A stretch of 7,028 nt of DNA from an uncultured Lachnospiraceae bacterium (GCA_910585655.1 CAJUFW010000022.1:10549-17576); one strand, 5' to 3'; shown: positions 1 to 6,653, counted from the stretch's first letter. Notes: generated by a model not told the origin, from the letters alone. Made by a program: numbers and translations.

Positions 1-170
1 TCCGTCACATCTGCTGTCACGGCATACGTTACTGTCTCCGCCAGGTCATGCACCTTGTCGGCGTCGCTGTCCACTACCATAACCTCGCAGCCGCTTTCCG
101 CTAAAGTCGCCGCTACGCTGCGACCAAATCTTCCCAAACCGAATACGACAAATTCTTTTTTTGCACCCAT
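1..170 (-). CDS. ktrA: KtrA/TrkA-type potassium uptake regulatory subunit, N-terminal part (cut by window edge)
   Basis: This is the cytosolic RCK subunit that binds nucleotide and gates the KtrB potassium pore. Only 56 codons plus two bases are present, and the 3' part lies beyond base 1. Translation from the ATG at 170-168 starts MGAKKEFVVFGLGRFG. The glycine-rich GxGxxG turn of a Rossmann fold is at about residues 11-16, and an acidic VVDSD segment at about 32-36 ends the second beta strand, where the nucleotide ribose is normally bound. Both are hallmarks of the RCK/TrkA-N domain. The ATG lies 5 bases after the ktrB stop. An AGGG ribosome binding site at 182-179, inside the last ktrB codons, sits 8 bases before it, so translation is probably coupled to ktrB. 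The choice of ktrA over trkA rests on the partner being a KtrB-like protein. The C-terminal ligand-binding RCK_C domain cannot be seen. Confidence 0.88.
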   Translation of the reverse strand, partial: MGAKKEFVVFGLGRFGRSVAATLAESGCEVMVVDSDADKVHDLAETVTYAVTADVT

Positions 171-175
171 CTTTT

Positions 176-1540
176 TCACCCTACCCTAATCTTTTCTTCT
201 GGATATTTCCGCAACGTTCTGGCGTTCTGACGGTTAAATGCCAGCGCCATAGTAATCGGTCCCACACGCCCGAAAAACATTGCCAAGATAATCAAAACCT
301 TGCCTGCCGGCAGCAGCGTAGAAGTAATTCCTCTCGTTAAACCTACCGTTCCTAACGCGCTGACCAATTCAAACAGCAGGTTTAAAAAATCCCCTGGCTG
401 TATCAGGCAGAACAATACTACAAATACTCCCATGCTCATCAGACCGATTCCTACAACTGCCAATGCTTTTTTTACATAGCTGTCCGGAATCGTCCGCCGG
501 TAGACCTCCACATCTTCCTTGCCCTTGACACTTGAAAGCACTGCGAGAAGCAATACCGCTATGGTCACGGTTTTGACTCCGCCTGCCGTCCCCGAAGGCG
601 AACCTCCCACAAACATCAGCAATAGAAACAAAAAAGTACTATCATCCATAAAATTTTGTTGTGGAATCGTAAAAAATCCGGCTGTCCGTAACGTCACCGA
701 CTGAAAAAATGCCGCCTGAAGCTTTTCCGGAAAGGAAAGAAGCCCCAGTGTCTGCGGGTTTTGATACTCCAGCACCAATGTAAAAAACGTTCCTCCCGCT
801 ACCAATAAAATGGTCAGCATCAATGCCAGTTTGGAATGCAAATGCAGTTTTTGGCACATTTTGCGAAACGTAAATTTCTCCTCTTTTTTCAAACGGATTA
901 CCCGTAGTACATCCCACCATACCGGAAAACCGATTCCGCCCAAAATAATCAGAGCGCAGGTCGTCAGATTCATCCACGTATGATCCCGATAAGGAGCCAG
1001 ACTGTCCGGTCCCAGCAAGTCGATTCCGGCGTTGCAGAAAGCAGATACGGAGTGAAACAGCGAATTCCAAAGACCCTTCCCAAAACCAAATTCCGGGATA
1101 AAAACCAGAGCATAACAAAGCGCGCCAATCCCTTCTACCAAAAAGGTCCCTTTTAGGACATGTTTGGTCAGCTTTACCAGACCTCCCAGCGTATCCAAGT
1201 TATAGGATTCCTGAATCAACATCCGTTCCTTTAGGGTAATTCTGCGCCGCAATACCAACAACACCGTTGTCGTAAACGTAATAATCCCAAGCCCGCCAAA
1301 CTGAATCAAAAATAAAATCACTACCTGCCCAAACAGGCTCCAGTTTTCAAACGTATTCACCGTTACTAACCCGGTAACACAAATAGACGTAGTTGCCGTA
1401 AACAAAGCATCTATCGGTTTTGTCTGCACTCCCTCCGCCCAGGAACACGGCAGACACAGTAGCGCCGTGCCTACCAAAATTCCGCAGAAAAAGCCCAGTA
1501 TAATAATTCTTGTCGTCGTTAAAAATTCTCGTCGTTTCAT
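176..1540 (-). CDS. ktrB: KtrB/TrkH-family potassium uptake pore subunit
   Basis: This integral membrane protein of 454 residues forms the K+-translocating pore of a Ktr/Trk system. The length fits the KtrB branch (about 450 residues). The four membrane-pore-membrane repeats are visible through their filter loops: TSICVTGL (about 51-58), FHSVSAFCNAGI (162-173), FQSVTLRTAGF (279-289) and FELVSALGTVGLTRG (390-404). Each has the conserved filter glycine. The flexible GGSPSGTAGGVKT loop at about 312-324 matches the intramembrane gating loop in the third repeat, and GRVGP at 424-428 is a typical C-terminal family motif. A basic N-terminus is followed directly by the first hydrophobic helix. The ATG at 1540 has AAAGGA about 9 bases upstream. 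The gene follows dus after 26 bases and precedes ktrA by 5, so pore and gating subunits are probably co-expressed. Cation selectivity (K+ alone or Na+-coupled) cannot be decided from sequence alone. Confidence 0.95.
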   Translation of the reverse strand: MKRREFLTTTRIIILGFFCGILVGTALLCLPCSWAEGVQTKPIDALFTATTSICVTGLVTVNTFENWSLFGQVVILFLIQFGGLGIITFTTTVLLVLRRRITLKERMLIQESYNLDTLGGLVKLTKHVLKGTFLVEGIGALCYALVFIPEFGFGKGLWNSLFHSVSAFCNAGIDLLGPDSLAPYRDHTWMNLTTCALIILGGIGFPVWWDVLRVIRLKKEEKFTFRKMCQKLHLHSKLALMLTILLVAGGTFFTLVLEYQNPQTLGLLSFPEKLQAAFFQSVTLRTAGFFTIPQQNFMDDSTFLFLLLMFVGGSPSGTAGGVKTVTIAVLLLAVLSSVKGKEDVEVYRRTIPDSYVKKALAVVGIGLMSMGVFVVLFCLIQPGDFLNLLFELVSALGTVGLTRGITSTLLPAGKVLIILAMFFGRVGPITMALAFNRQNARTLRKYPEEKIRVG

Positions 1541-1566
1541 TGTTTCTTTTCCTTTTGCCGCTTGGT

Positions 1567-2532
1567 TTATCCGGGCATCCGAAAACGCCGTCCAACCGGA
1601 TCATACTTTTCTAGCAGTTCTTCTTCTGCCGCCTGGTATTCTGCCAGAGAAGTAGCCTTTTTTATTTTTTTCTCCAGTTTCTTATCCTCCGGAAATAAAA
1701 AAACCAGATAACACCAAATCTCTTTTAGTTTAAATAAAACATTCTTTTCCCCGGAAAACAAGCTTTGATATTCCCCGCGGATTTCCTCCAAAAACGCCTT
1801 TAAACGCTGCTTTTCCGGTAGCGCTCCTCCTTCTAACAGCATGACAAGCCCTGGATTTGAGAGGATACCGCGTCCTAACATCACTGCCTCTGTCTCCGGA
1901 AAAGTCTCTATCAGACGGTCATAATCCTCTTTCGTAAAAATATCTCCGTTGTAACACAAAGGAGCCTTACAATCCGTAAGCGCCTGCCGGTAGGCATTCC
2001 AATCCGGAACTCCTTTATAATAGTCCGTCTGCAGCCTAGGATGAATGATCAGTTCCGCCAACGGAAATTGGTTATACACTTGTATCAGTCTTCCCCATTC
2101 TTCCGGATCCTTTATCCCTAGCCTTGTTTTTATGGAAATCCGAAGCTTTTTGCCGCATTCTGTAAAGATCTGTTCCAAAAAACGCTCCAGTTCCTGCGGA
2201 TCGGTCAGAAATCCCGAACCACGCCTTCTGGAAACCACGGTTCGAGAAGGACATCCAAGATTAAAGTTGATCTCCTCATACCCCAGTTCCTCCAGCCTTT
2301 TAGCTGCCCAGACAAAGACTTCCGCGCGATTGGTTAAAAGCTGCGGCACCAAAGGAAGTGCCTCATTATGCTCCGGCAAAACATCCTCTAACTCCCGATG
2401 CTTAAAGCTAGGCGTCTGGGTTGGAGATAAAAAAGGAGCAAAATATTTCTCCATAGAGCCAAACTGCCTGTGATAAGCATTCCGAAAAACATAACGTGTA
2501 ATGCCCTCTAAAGGCGCTAAATAATATCTCAT
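1567..2532 (-). CDS. dus: tRNA-dihydrouridine synthase (Dus family)
   Basis: This is a cytosolic FMN enzyme that reduces specific uridines in tRNA to dihydrouridine using NADPH. The 321-residue product has the expected TIM-barrel signature in order: APLEGIT at about 6-12 (FMN-binding start), NLGCPS at 91-96 with catalytic Cys94, KTR at 136-138, HPR at 164-166, YNGD at 194-197 and MLGRG at 218-222 (phosphate-binding end of the barrel). A helical C-terminal domain follows to residue 321, as in other family members. The segment after the catalytic cysteine reads VVSRRRGSGFL, a variant of the usual G-x-G-A-x-L stretch. The ATG at 2532-2530 overlaps the TGA of the upstream endoglucanase by four bases (ATGA), with only a modest AGGG about 10 bases upstream, so translation may depend on coupling. 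The exact subfamily and target uridine cannot be assigned by eye. Confidence 0.94.
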   Translation of the reverse strand: MRYYLAPLEGITRYVFRNAYHRQFGSMEKYFAPFLSPTQTPSFKHRELEDVLPEHNEALPLVPQLLTNRAEVFVWAAKRLEELGYEEINFNLGCPSRTVVSRRRGSGFLTDPQELERFLEQIFTECGKKLRISIKTRLGIKDPEEWGRLIQVYNQFPLAELIIHPRLQTDYYKGVPDWNAYRQALTDCKAPLCYNGDIFTKEDYDRLIETFPETEAVMLGRGILSNPGLVMLLEGGALPEKQRLKAFLEEIRGEYQSLFSGEKNVLFKLKEIWCYLVFLFPEDKKLEKKIKKATSLAEYQAAEEELLEKYDPVGRRFRMPG

Positions 2533-3563
2533 TTTGCTTTTGCCCTAAAATACTTGCGGAGCCATTTACCGGATTCGCTTAAATCTGTGCTTTTCCAGCC
2601 AGAAGTTTTCGTGCAGCTATTTTGAATCACACTGCTTGACTCAAGCTTATTTGCCAAATTCCAGGCGCAATAACTAATGTCATAGTCATCCAGCAGATTC
2701 AGCCATTTCTTTGCCTGTTTCAAATCATTTCCGCCGTTGCCGGAAGCGTCGCATGTCCCGAATTCGCTGACAAATATCGGAAGCCCCTTTTTCACACAGT
2801 CTTTTACCCGATCTCTTAGCCAATCGGTATGAGTACCAGCATAAAAATGGAGCGCATAGAGAATATTATCGTATTCTAACGGAGACTTGGCAGCTTGATC
2901 GATATCCTGGCTCCAGGTCGGCGTCCCTACAATAATTATCGCGTCCTTATCGTTTTCCCGAATCACCGGAATCACTGCGTTGGCATATTTTTTGATTGCT
3001 TTCCAATCCGTACTGCCGTTTGGCTCGTTACAGATTTCATAAATCACATTGTCATAATCGGCATATAGCTTTGACATTTCTTTAAAAAATTTCTTCGCCT
3101 CTTTTTTATTGGTATTCGGATCATTGTCGCTTAGGATATGCCAGTCAATAATCACATACATTCCTAGTTCTGTCGCGTATTTTACTCCATTCTTTACCAG
3201 CTTCTTTAGCGCTTTTTTATCCCCGCCGTTGCAATATCCGTTATATTCATTGGTATACATCGCAAGCCGGATACAATTTGTTTTCCAGTCATCCCGCAGG
3301 GTTTTAAAGGCTTTTTTGTTTATATATTCCGGAAACCAGGCGATGCCATGAGTAGACATCCCGTAAAGCTGCATAGTATCTCCGTTTTGATCCACCAGCT
3401 TTGTTCCTTCTACCTGCAAGGCACCATGCTCTTCTAATGGAGTCTTAGCCTTTTTTGTCGTTGCGGCTGCCACACTGGACTCTCCCCATGCTCCGGCAAA
3501 AGCAAGACATACTACAACAGCCAGCCCCAACGCCATCCATCTTTTCCTTTTTGTCAACTTCAT
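2529..3563 (-). CDS. Secreted GH5 endoglucanase (cellulase, subfamily GH5_2-like)
   Basis: This is predicted to be an extracellular endo-beta-1,4-glucanase that cleaves cellulose or related beta-glucans by the retaining mechanism. Numbering here is from the GTG nine bases upstream; subtract three for the preferred ATG. A basic stretch (KLTKRKRW) followed by a hydrophobic core and an Ala/Gly-rich region to about residue 37 is a Sec signal peptide. There is no convincing lipobox. The catalytic domain follows: GMSTHG (71-76), NCIRLAMY (99-106), IIDWH (141-145), acid/base Glu183 in YEICNEPNG, HFY (242-244), nucleophile Glu270 in FVSEFGT, and Trp304 in CAWNLANK. All expected GH5 active-site residues are present. 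No carbohydrate-binding module, dockerin, SLH or LPxTG sorting signal is seen, so it looks like a small free secreted enzyme. The ATG at 3563 is preferred over the GTG at 3572 because AAAGGGAG sits 8 bases before it. The stop overlaps the dus start. Confidence 0.92.
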   Translation of the reverse strand: MKLTKRKRWMALGLAVVVCLAFAGAWGESSVAAATTKKAKTPLEEHGALQVEGTKLVDQNGDTMQLYGMSTHGIAWFPEYINKKAFKTLRDDWKTNCIRLAMYTNEYNGYCNGGDKKALKKLVKNGVKYATELGMYVIIDWHILSDNDPNTNKKEAKKFFKEMSKLYADYDNVIYEICNEPNGSTDWKAIKKYANAVIPVIRENDKDAIIIVGTPTWSQDIDQAAKSPLEYDNILYALHFYAGTHTDWLRDRVKDCVKKGLPIFVSEFGTCDASGNGGNDLKQAKKWLNLLDDYDISYCAWNLANKLESSSVIQNSCTKTSGWKSTDLSESGKWLRKYFRAKAK

Positions 3564-3571
3564 CCTCCACA

Positions 3572-3579
3572 CTCCCTTT
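3572..3579 (-). promoter_or_regulatory. Ribosome binding site deciding the endoglucanase start
   Basis: AAAGGGAG on the minus strand ends 8 bases before the ATG at 3563-3561, which is ideal spacing. The same motif directly abuts and partly overlaps the upstream in-frame GTG at 3572-3570, leaving no usable spacing for it. A second GGAGG touches the ATG itself and is too close to act. This favours the shorter protein of 344 residues. Confidence 0.7.
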
Positions 3580-3592
3580 TTCTATCAGATTC

Positions 3593-4276
3593 CTACAAAA
3601 GTTTTTCTATTTCCCACAGGTTCCGAATTTCCTTTTCCACCTGAACCCCTGCAGGCAGCGGTAAGCCATCGGGATTGTACCAGCAGCATCGTATTCCCGC
3701 CAGTCTCCCTCCCTGCATATCGCTGGTCAAAGAATCACCTACAATCATGATTTCTTTTTTATCATATCGACCAATTTTCTCCCAAACATAATCGAAAAAA
3801 CGAAGATTTGGTTTTTCAAACCCTACTTCGTCGGAAATAAAGATACCATCTAGCAATTCTTCCAAACCAGAAAGCCTTAGTTTCTTTTTTTGCGCTATGT
3901 AACTGCCGTTTGTCACCGCATATTGTTTTATCTGCCCTTTTAATTTGGCGACCAGGCTATAGCTTTGATCCCGAAAGCAAATCGTCTCCCCCAGCAGTTG
4001 CTGGTATTCTGTATTGACCGCCTCTGCCTGGTCTACCGGAAGTCCTTCTTGTGTAAAAAACTCCCGGAAACGACCGACCAATACTTCTGCCTTTGTCAGC
4101 TCGCCCCGTTCTAAACGTTCCCAATAACAATGGTTGATTTCCGAATAACGGCTCCGTCTTTCCTCACTGCATACTCCAAAGCCAAACAGCTCAAAACACT
4201 TTTCCAGAGCATGGCGTTCTGCCTCTTTAAAGTCAAGCAGCGTTCCGTCAATGTCCCATAAAATTACTTTTATCAT
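3593..4276 (-). CDS. HAD-superfamily phosphatase, YjjG/YfnB-like nucleotidase
   Basis: This is a cytosolic Mg2+-dependent HAD subfamily IA hydrolase of 227 residues. All four HAD motifs are visible: WDIDGTLLDF with nucleophile Asp8 and acid/base Asp10, TNG at 122-124 (motif II), the lysine of GFEKPN at 155 (motif III) and GDSLTSD at 180-186 (motif IV). The helical cap lies between motifs I and II, at about 16-100. The YTG/VTNG motif II, EVGFEKPN and GDSLTSDMQGG strings resemble the YjjG/YfnB group, whose characterised E. coli member removes phosphate from non-canonical pyrimidine nucleotides and nucleoside monophosphates. That substrate assignment is by family only. The ATG at 4276 follows AGGA at about 7 bases and lies 17 bases after the stop of the 79-codon gene. 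The gene ends in TAG, a codon read only by RF1, which is encoded upstream in the same cluster. Confidence 0.88.
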   Translation of the reverse strand: MIKVILWDIDGTLLDFKEAERHALEKCFELFGFGVCSEERRSRYSEINHCYWERLERGELTKAEVLVGRFREFFTQEGLPVDQAEAVNTEYQQLLGETICFRDQSYSLVAKLKGQIKQYAVTNGSYIAQKKKLRLSGLEELLDGIFISDEVGFEKPNLRFFDYVWEKIGRYDKKEIMIVGDSLTSDMQGGRLAGIRCCWYNPDGLPLPAGVQVEKEIRNLWEIEKLL

Positions 4277-4293
4277 GCTTTTTCCTGCTTTCT

Positions 4294-4533
4294 TTAATGG
4301 TTCATCTCCCGAAGCAGCTCTAACAGCTCTAAGTCTGACTGCGTTACCTTGAGATTTGTCGTCAGCTTCTGCTGCCCCGGCGTCTGTATACTGATTTCCA
4401 AAATGGTATCTTCCTTGATGCCGCCCTCAAACGCTGCCTTCAAAAATGCCGCAAACCTTGGATGGCTGCTTTCAAAACGCTTTTTTGCCCCTAAGAGCTT
4501 CATCAGATTTGCCGGATTTTTTCTCTCCATCAT
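4294..4533 (-). CDS. Small conserved-looking protein of unknown function (79 residues)
   Basis: I do not assign a function to this gene. It is a soluble protein with no signal peptide, membrane segment or cysteine. It starts MMERKNPANLMKLLGAKKRF, giving a basic N-terminal half (to about residue 33) that is probably helical. A middle part with EDTILEISIQTPGQQKL (about 41-57) reads as paired beta strands around a turn. The end, SDLELLELLREM (about 66-77), is a likely amphipathic helix. A well-placed AAAGGA lies 7 bases before the ATG at 4533, and the downstream HAD gene follows after 17 bases, so it looks like a real gene rather than a chance frame. The general pattern reminds me of short hypothetical proteins from Clostridia, but this is recollection, not a search. 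Its ribosome binding site directly abuts the duplicated prfA tail. Confidence 0.75.
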   Translation of the reverse strand: MMERKNPANLMKLLGAKKRFESSHPRFAAFLKAAFEGGIKEDTILEISIQTPGQQKLTTNLKVTQSDLELLELLREMNH

Positions 4534-4546
4534 AGATACGTCCTTT

Positions 4547-4651
4547 CAGGCATAGTTAATTTTCATTCATTTTTGCCAGCTTTGCTGCCTTGGTCTACCC
4601 GACCAGGCACTGTTAGTTTTCATTCATTTTTGCCAGTTTTGCTGCCTGGTC
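4547..4651 (-). repeat. Tandem imperfect duplication of the prfA 3' end
   Basis: Two copies of a roughly 48-base unit lie head to tail. One is 4651-4604, which includes the last prfA codons and stop; the other is 4595-4547 in the following gap. Aligned by hand, 44 of 48 bases match and the downstream copy has one extra base near its start. Both copies keep the coding pattern for AAKLAKMNEN followed by TAA. The two stop codons are exactly 57 bases apart, a multiple of three, but an in-frame TAG lies between them. The downstream copy therefore looks like a decayed tail duplication that is not translated as part of RF1. It ends one base before the AAAGGA ribosome binding site of the 79-codon gene. 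Confidence 0.9.
4586..4609 (-). other. Inverted repeat (potential hairpin) just after the prfA stop
   Basis: On the minus strand TGCCTGGTC (4609-4601), a five-base loop GGGTA, and GACCAAGGCA (4595-4586) can pair as a 9-bp stem with one bulged A. It begins three bases after the prfA TAA. No U-rich run follows, so it does not look like an intrinsic terminator. The same left arm is also perfectly complementary to GACCAGGCA at 4651-4643 inside the prfA coding end, so two mutually exclusive pairings are possible. Confidence 0.6.
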
Positions 4652-5686
4652 GGCGGCTATACAGGCATCGATGATCTCTTCGATATCGCCGTTCATAATT
4701 TTATCCAGCTTGTAAAGAGTAAGACCAATCCGGTGATCGGTGACACGCCCCTGCGGAAAGTTATAGGTACGGATTTTTTCCGATCGATCTCCTGTACCGA
4801 CCTGGCTGCGGCGCAGTTCGGCTTCGGCATCCTTTGCTTTTTGCTGCTCGATATCGTAGAGCTTGGCGCGCAGCAGGGCAAACGCTTTTTCTTTGTTTTG
4901 AAGCTGAGATTTTTCTGTCTGGCTGTAAATAACAATCCCGGTCGGATAATGTGTCAAACGGACTGCTGAATCCGTCGTGTTGACACACTGACCTCCGTTT
5001 CCGGAAGCGCGCATAACGTCAATACGAATATCCTTTTCCTCAATTACCACGTCCACTTCTTCCGCTTCCGGCATGACGGCTACGGTAATCGTCGAGGTAT
5101 GGATTCGCCCTCCCGACTCCGTTTCCGGTACACGCTGTACCCGATGGACGCCGCTTTCGTATTTCAGTCTGGAATAAGCCCCCTGCCCGTTTACCATAAA
5201 GGTCACTTCTTTCATTCCGCCGATTCCGATTTCATCCACACCCAGCGTTTCTACTTTCCAGCGATGGCTTTCTGCATAGTGGACATACATCCGATAAATT
5301 TCCGCTGCAAACAACGCCGCTTCGTCTCCGCCGGCTCCGGCACGGATTTCTACGATTACACTCTTTTCATCATTTGGGTCCTTCGGCAGCAACAGCACCT
5401 TTAAACGTTCCTCTAAACGCACCAGTTCCTCTTTGCTTTCCGCTAACTCCTGTTTTGCCAGCTCTCTTAATTCTTCGTCGCTCTCCTCCTCCAACATCGC
5501 CAGACTTTCCTGGATATTGTTTTGATGAGAACGGTACTCCTGAAACGCTTCGACAATCGGCGCCAGGTCATTTTGCTCCTTCATCAGCCTGCGGAAATTT
5601 TCCTGGTTTGCCACTACCTCCGGAGCGTTTAGCTCATCCATCAGCTCCTGATAACGTCTTACTAAATCTTCTAACCGATCAAACAT
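4613..5686 (-). CDS. prfA: Peptide chain release factor 1 (RF1)
   Basis: RF1 recognises UAA and UAG in the ribosomal A site and triggers hydrolysis of peptidyl-tRNA. The 357-residue product has the usual class I release factor layout. A helical, coiled-coil-like domain 1 spans about residues 1-100, and AGAGGDEA is at 116-123. The codon-recognition tripeptide of RF1 type (PxT, here Pro187-Glu-Thr189) sits in RVQRVPETESGGRIHTS. The catalytic GGQ at 231-233 sits in ASGNGGQCVNTTDSAVRLTH. VGTGDRSEKIRTYNFPQGRVTDHR at about 296-319 is the conserved family segment of domain 2/4. PxT rather than SPF separates it from RF2. The ATG at 5686 is preceded by AAGGAAGGA, part of a duplicated ribosome binding site. 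It lies 31 bases after prmC, whose product methylates Gln233. The stop is TAA, and the tail is duplicated downstream. Confidence 0.98.
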   Translation of the reverse strand: MFDRLEDLVRRYQELMDELNAPEVVANQENFRRLMKEQNDLAPIVEAFQEYRSHQNNIQESLAMLEEESDEELRELAKQELAESKEELVRLEERLKVLLLPKDPNDEKSVIVEIRAGAGGDEAALFAAEIYRMYVHYAESHRWKVETLGVDEIGIGGMKEVTFMVNGQGAYSRLKYESGVHRVQRVPETESGGRIHTSTITVAVMPEAEEVDVVIEEKDIRIDVMRASGNGGQCVNTTDSAVRLTHYPTGIVIYSQTEKSQLQNKEKAFALLRAKLYDIEQQKAKDAEAELRRSQVGTGDRSEKIRTYNFPQGRVTDHRIGLTLYKLDKIMNGDIEEIIDACIAADQAAKLAKMNEN

Positions 5687-5687
5687 G

Positions 5688-5716
5688 TTATCCTTCCTTC
5701 CCTTTTATCCTTCCTT
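5688..5716 (-). repeat. Direct repeat duplicating the prfA ribosome binding site
   Basis: The 12-base string AAGGAAGGATAA (minus strand) occurs twice, at 5716-5705 and 5699-5688, with a 17-base period. The second copy is the Shine-Dalgarno site of prfA. The first starts two bases after the prmC stop codon and is too far from the prfA start to serve it directly. It may be a small local duplication or a standby ribosome site. Confidence 0.75.
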
Positions 5717-5717
5717 A

Positions 5718-6653
5718 TTATTTTGCCTGAATCACATCTTTCCATCCAATCACAACCCGATCCAATCCAGCCAAATCTTTGATAATCTGTACCTGAAAAA
5801 AGCCTTGCCGTCGCATCCAGCCTGAAACGATCTCGCCTTGGTCATATCCGATTTCCAGAGCAAGCAGCCCTCCTTCTTTTAAATAAGAAGGCGCCTCTGC
5901 CAAAATCCTTCGATAAAAGGATAATCCGTCCTCTTCCCCGTCCAAAGCCAGCCGTGGTTCAAACTCCTTTACTTCCGGTTCCAACGTTTCTATCACGCCG
6001 CTTGCAATATAAGGGGGATTGGAAACAATGATATCAAACGTTCCTTCTATCTGCCCAAATAAATCACTTTGTATCCAGGACAATCGTTCCGGTTCCTGAC
6101 GGCTGCGCCTATCCTTCTCTTCCTCTAGGAGCCGTTCTCCGTTGCTCCTTGCCACAGCCAACGCTGCTTCAGAAATATCCGCTCCTGTCACAGAATACGG
6201 GCTTCCTAGCACCGCCAGGGAAACCGCAATACATCCAGAACCCGTACACAAATCTAAAATCCTGGCATCCTTGGTGTAAGGCAGCACGGTTTCTACCAGA
6301 CATTCCGTATCCTGTCTGGGAATCAAAACCGCTTCGCTAACGGCAAACTCCAGCCCGCAGAAATTCCTCCGACCAGTCAGATAAGACAATGGAATCCGCC
6401 TTGCCCGTTCTGCTACCAGACGGTTATATTCCTTTACCTGCCCGGCTTCCTCCATAAGCAGTCTCTCTTCCCGATGCAAAAGAAAGTCGGTTCTGCTCAT
6501 TCCTGTTACGGCTTCTAATAAATACCAGGCATCCAGTTCCGCCTCTGCCACGCCGCTTCCCTTTAGGCAGGAAACCGCTTCCCGATATACCTGAAACCAC
6601 GTACGGGCAGGCATCTCCTCCGATTTCTGCCCGGAATCTGTCTGATATCTCAT
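5718..6653 (-). CDS. prmC: Release factor glutamine methyltransferase
   Basis: This cytosolic SAM-dependent enzyme methylates the glutamine of the GGQ motif in RF1 and RF2, raising termination efficiency. The product has 311 residues, slightly longer than typical because of about 17 extra N-terminal residues. A helical N-terminal substrate domain (about 18-100) is followed by the Rossmann methyltransferase domain. This has IPRQDTE at 111-117, the SAM-binding motif DLCTGSG at 134-140, acidic DIS at 159-161, the catalytic NPPY at 212-215, and ALDGEEDGLSFYR at 236-248, a PrmC-typical string. The ATG at 6653 overlaps the upstream TGA as ATGA and has AGGAG about 10 bases before it, so translation is probably coupled to the upstream gene. 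The inner ATG at 6614 has GGAGG only 2 bases away, so I keep the longer form. The prmC-prfA order is common in Firmicutes and supports the call. Confidence 0.96.
   Translation of the reverse strand: MRYQTDSGQKSEEMPARTWFQVYREAVSCLKGSGVAEAELDAWYLLEAVTGMSRTDFLLHREERLLMEEAGQVKEYNRLVAERARRIPLSYLTGRRNFCGLEFAVSEAVLIPRQDTECLVETVLPYTKDARILDLCTGSGCIAVSLAVLGSPYSVTGADISEAALAVARSNGERLLEEEKDRRSRQEPERLSWIQSDLFGQIEGTFDIIVSNPPYIASGVIETLEPEVKEFEPRLALDGEEDGLSFYRRILAEAPSYLKEGGLLALEIGYDQGEIVSGWMRRQGFFQVQIIKDLAGLDRVVIGWKDVIQAK

Noticed and set aside
229..233. Unusual GGQ context GNGGQC in RF1 (protein residues 229-234)
   Set aside because: Asn before GGQ and Cys after it differ from the E. coli GAGGQH context, but I recall this variant as common in Clostridia. 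The catalytic GGQ and the PxT motif are intact.
642..1118. 158-codon open frame on the minus strand inside ktrB
   Set aside because: It lies wholly within the well-supported ktrB frame, has Ser/Gly/Arg-rich random-looking content and no motif, so it is a shadow frame.
2045..2473. 142-codon open frame on the plus strand opposite dus
   Set aside because: It is antisense to a clear Dus coding region with all catalytic motifs, and its composition is Ser/Lys-rich without a recognisable domain.
3570..3572. GTG as the endoglucanase start, giving 347 residues
   Set aside because: The AAAGGGAG ribosome site overlaps this codon, whereas it is ideally spaced from the ATG at 3563-3561.
4586..4609. Intrinsic terminator after prfA
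   Set aside because: The hairpin is plausible, but no U-rich tract follows on the minus strand and closely spaced genes continue in the same direction.
6612..6614. Shorter prmC start at the internal ATG
   Set aside because: The GGAGG before it is only 2 bases away. The outer ATG has a usable AGGAG and the ATGA overlap with the upstream gene, although the extra N-terminal residues are not conserved in the family as far as I recall.
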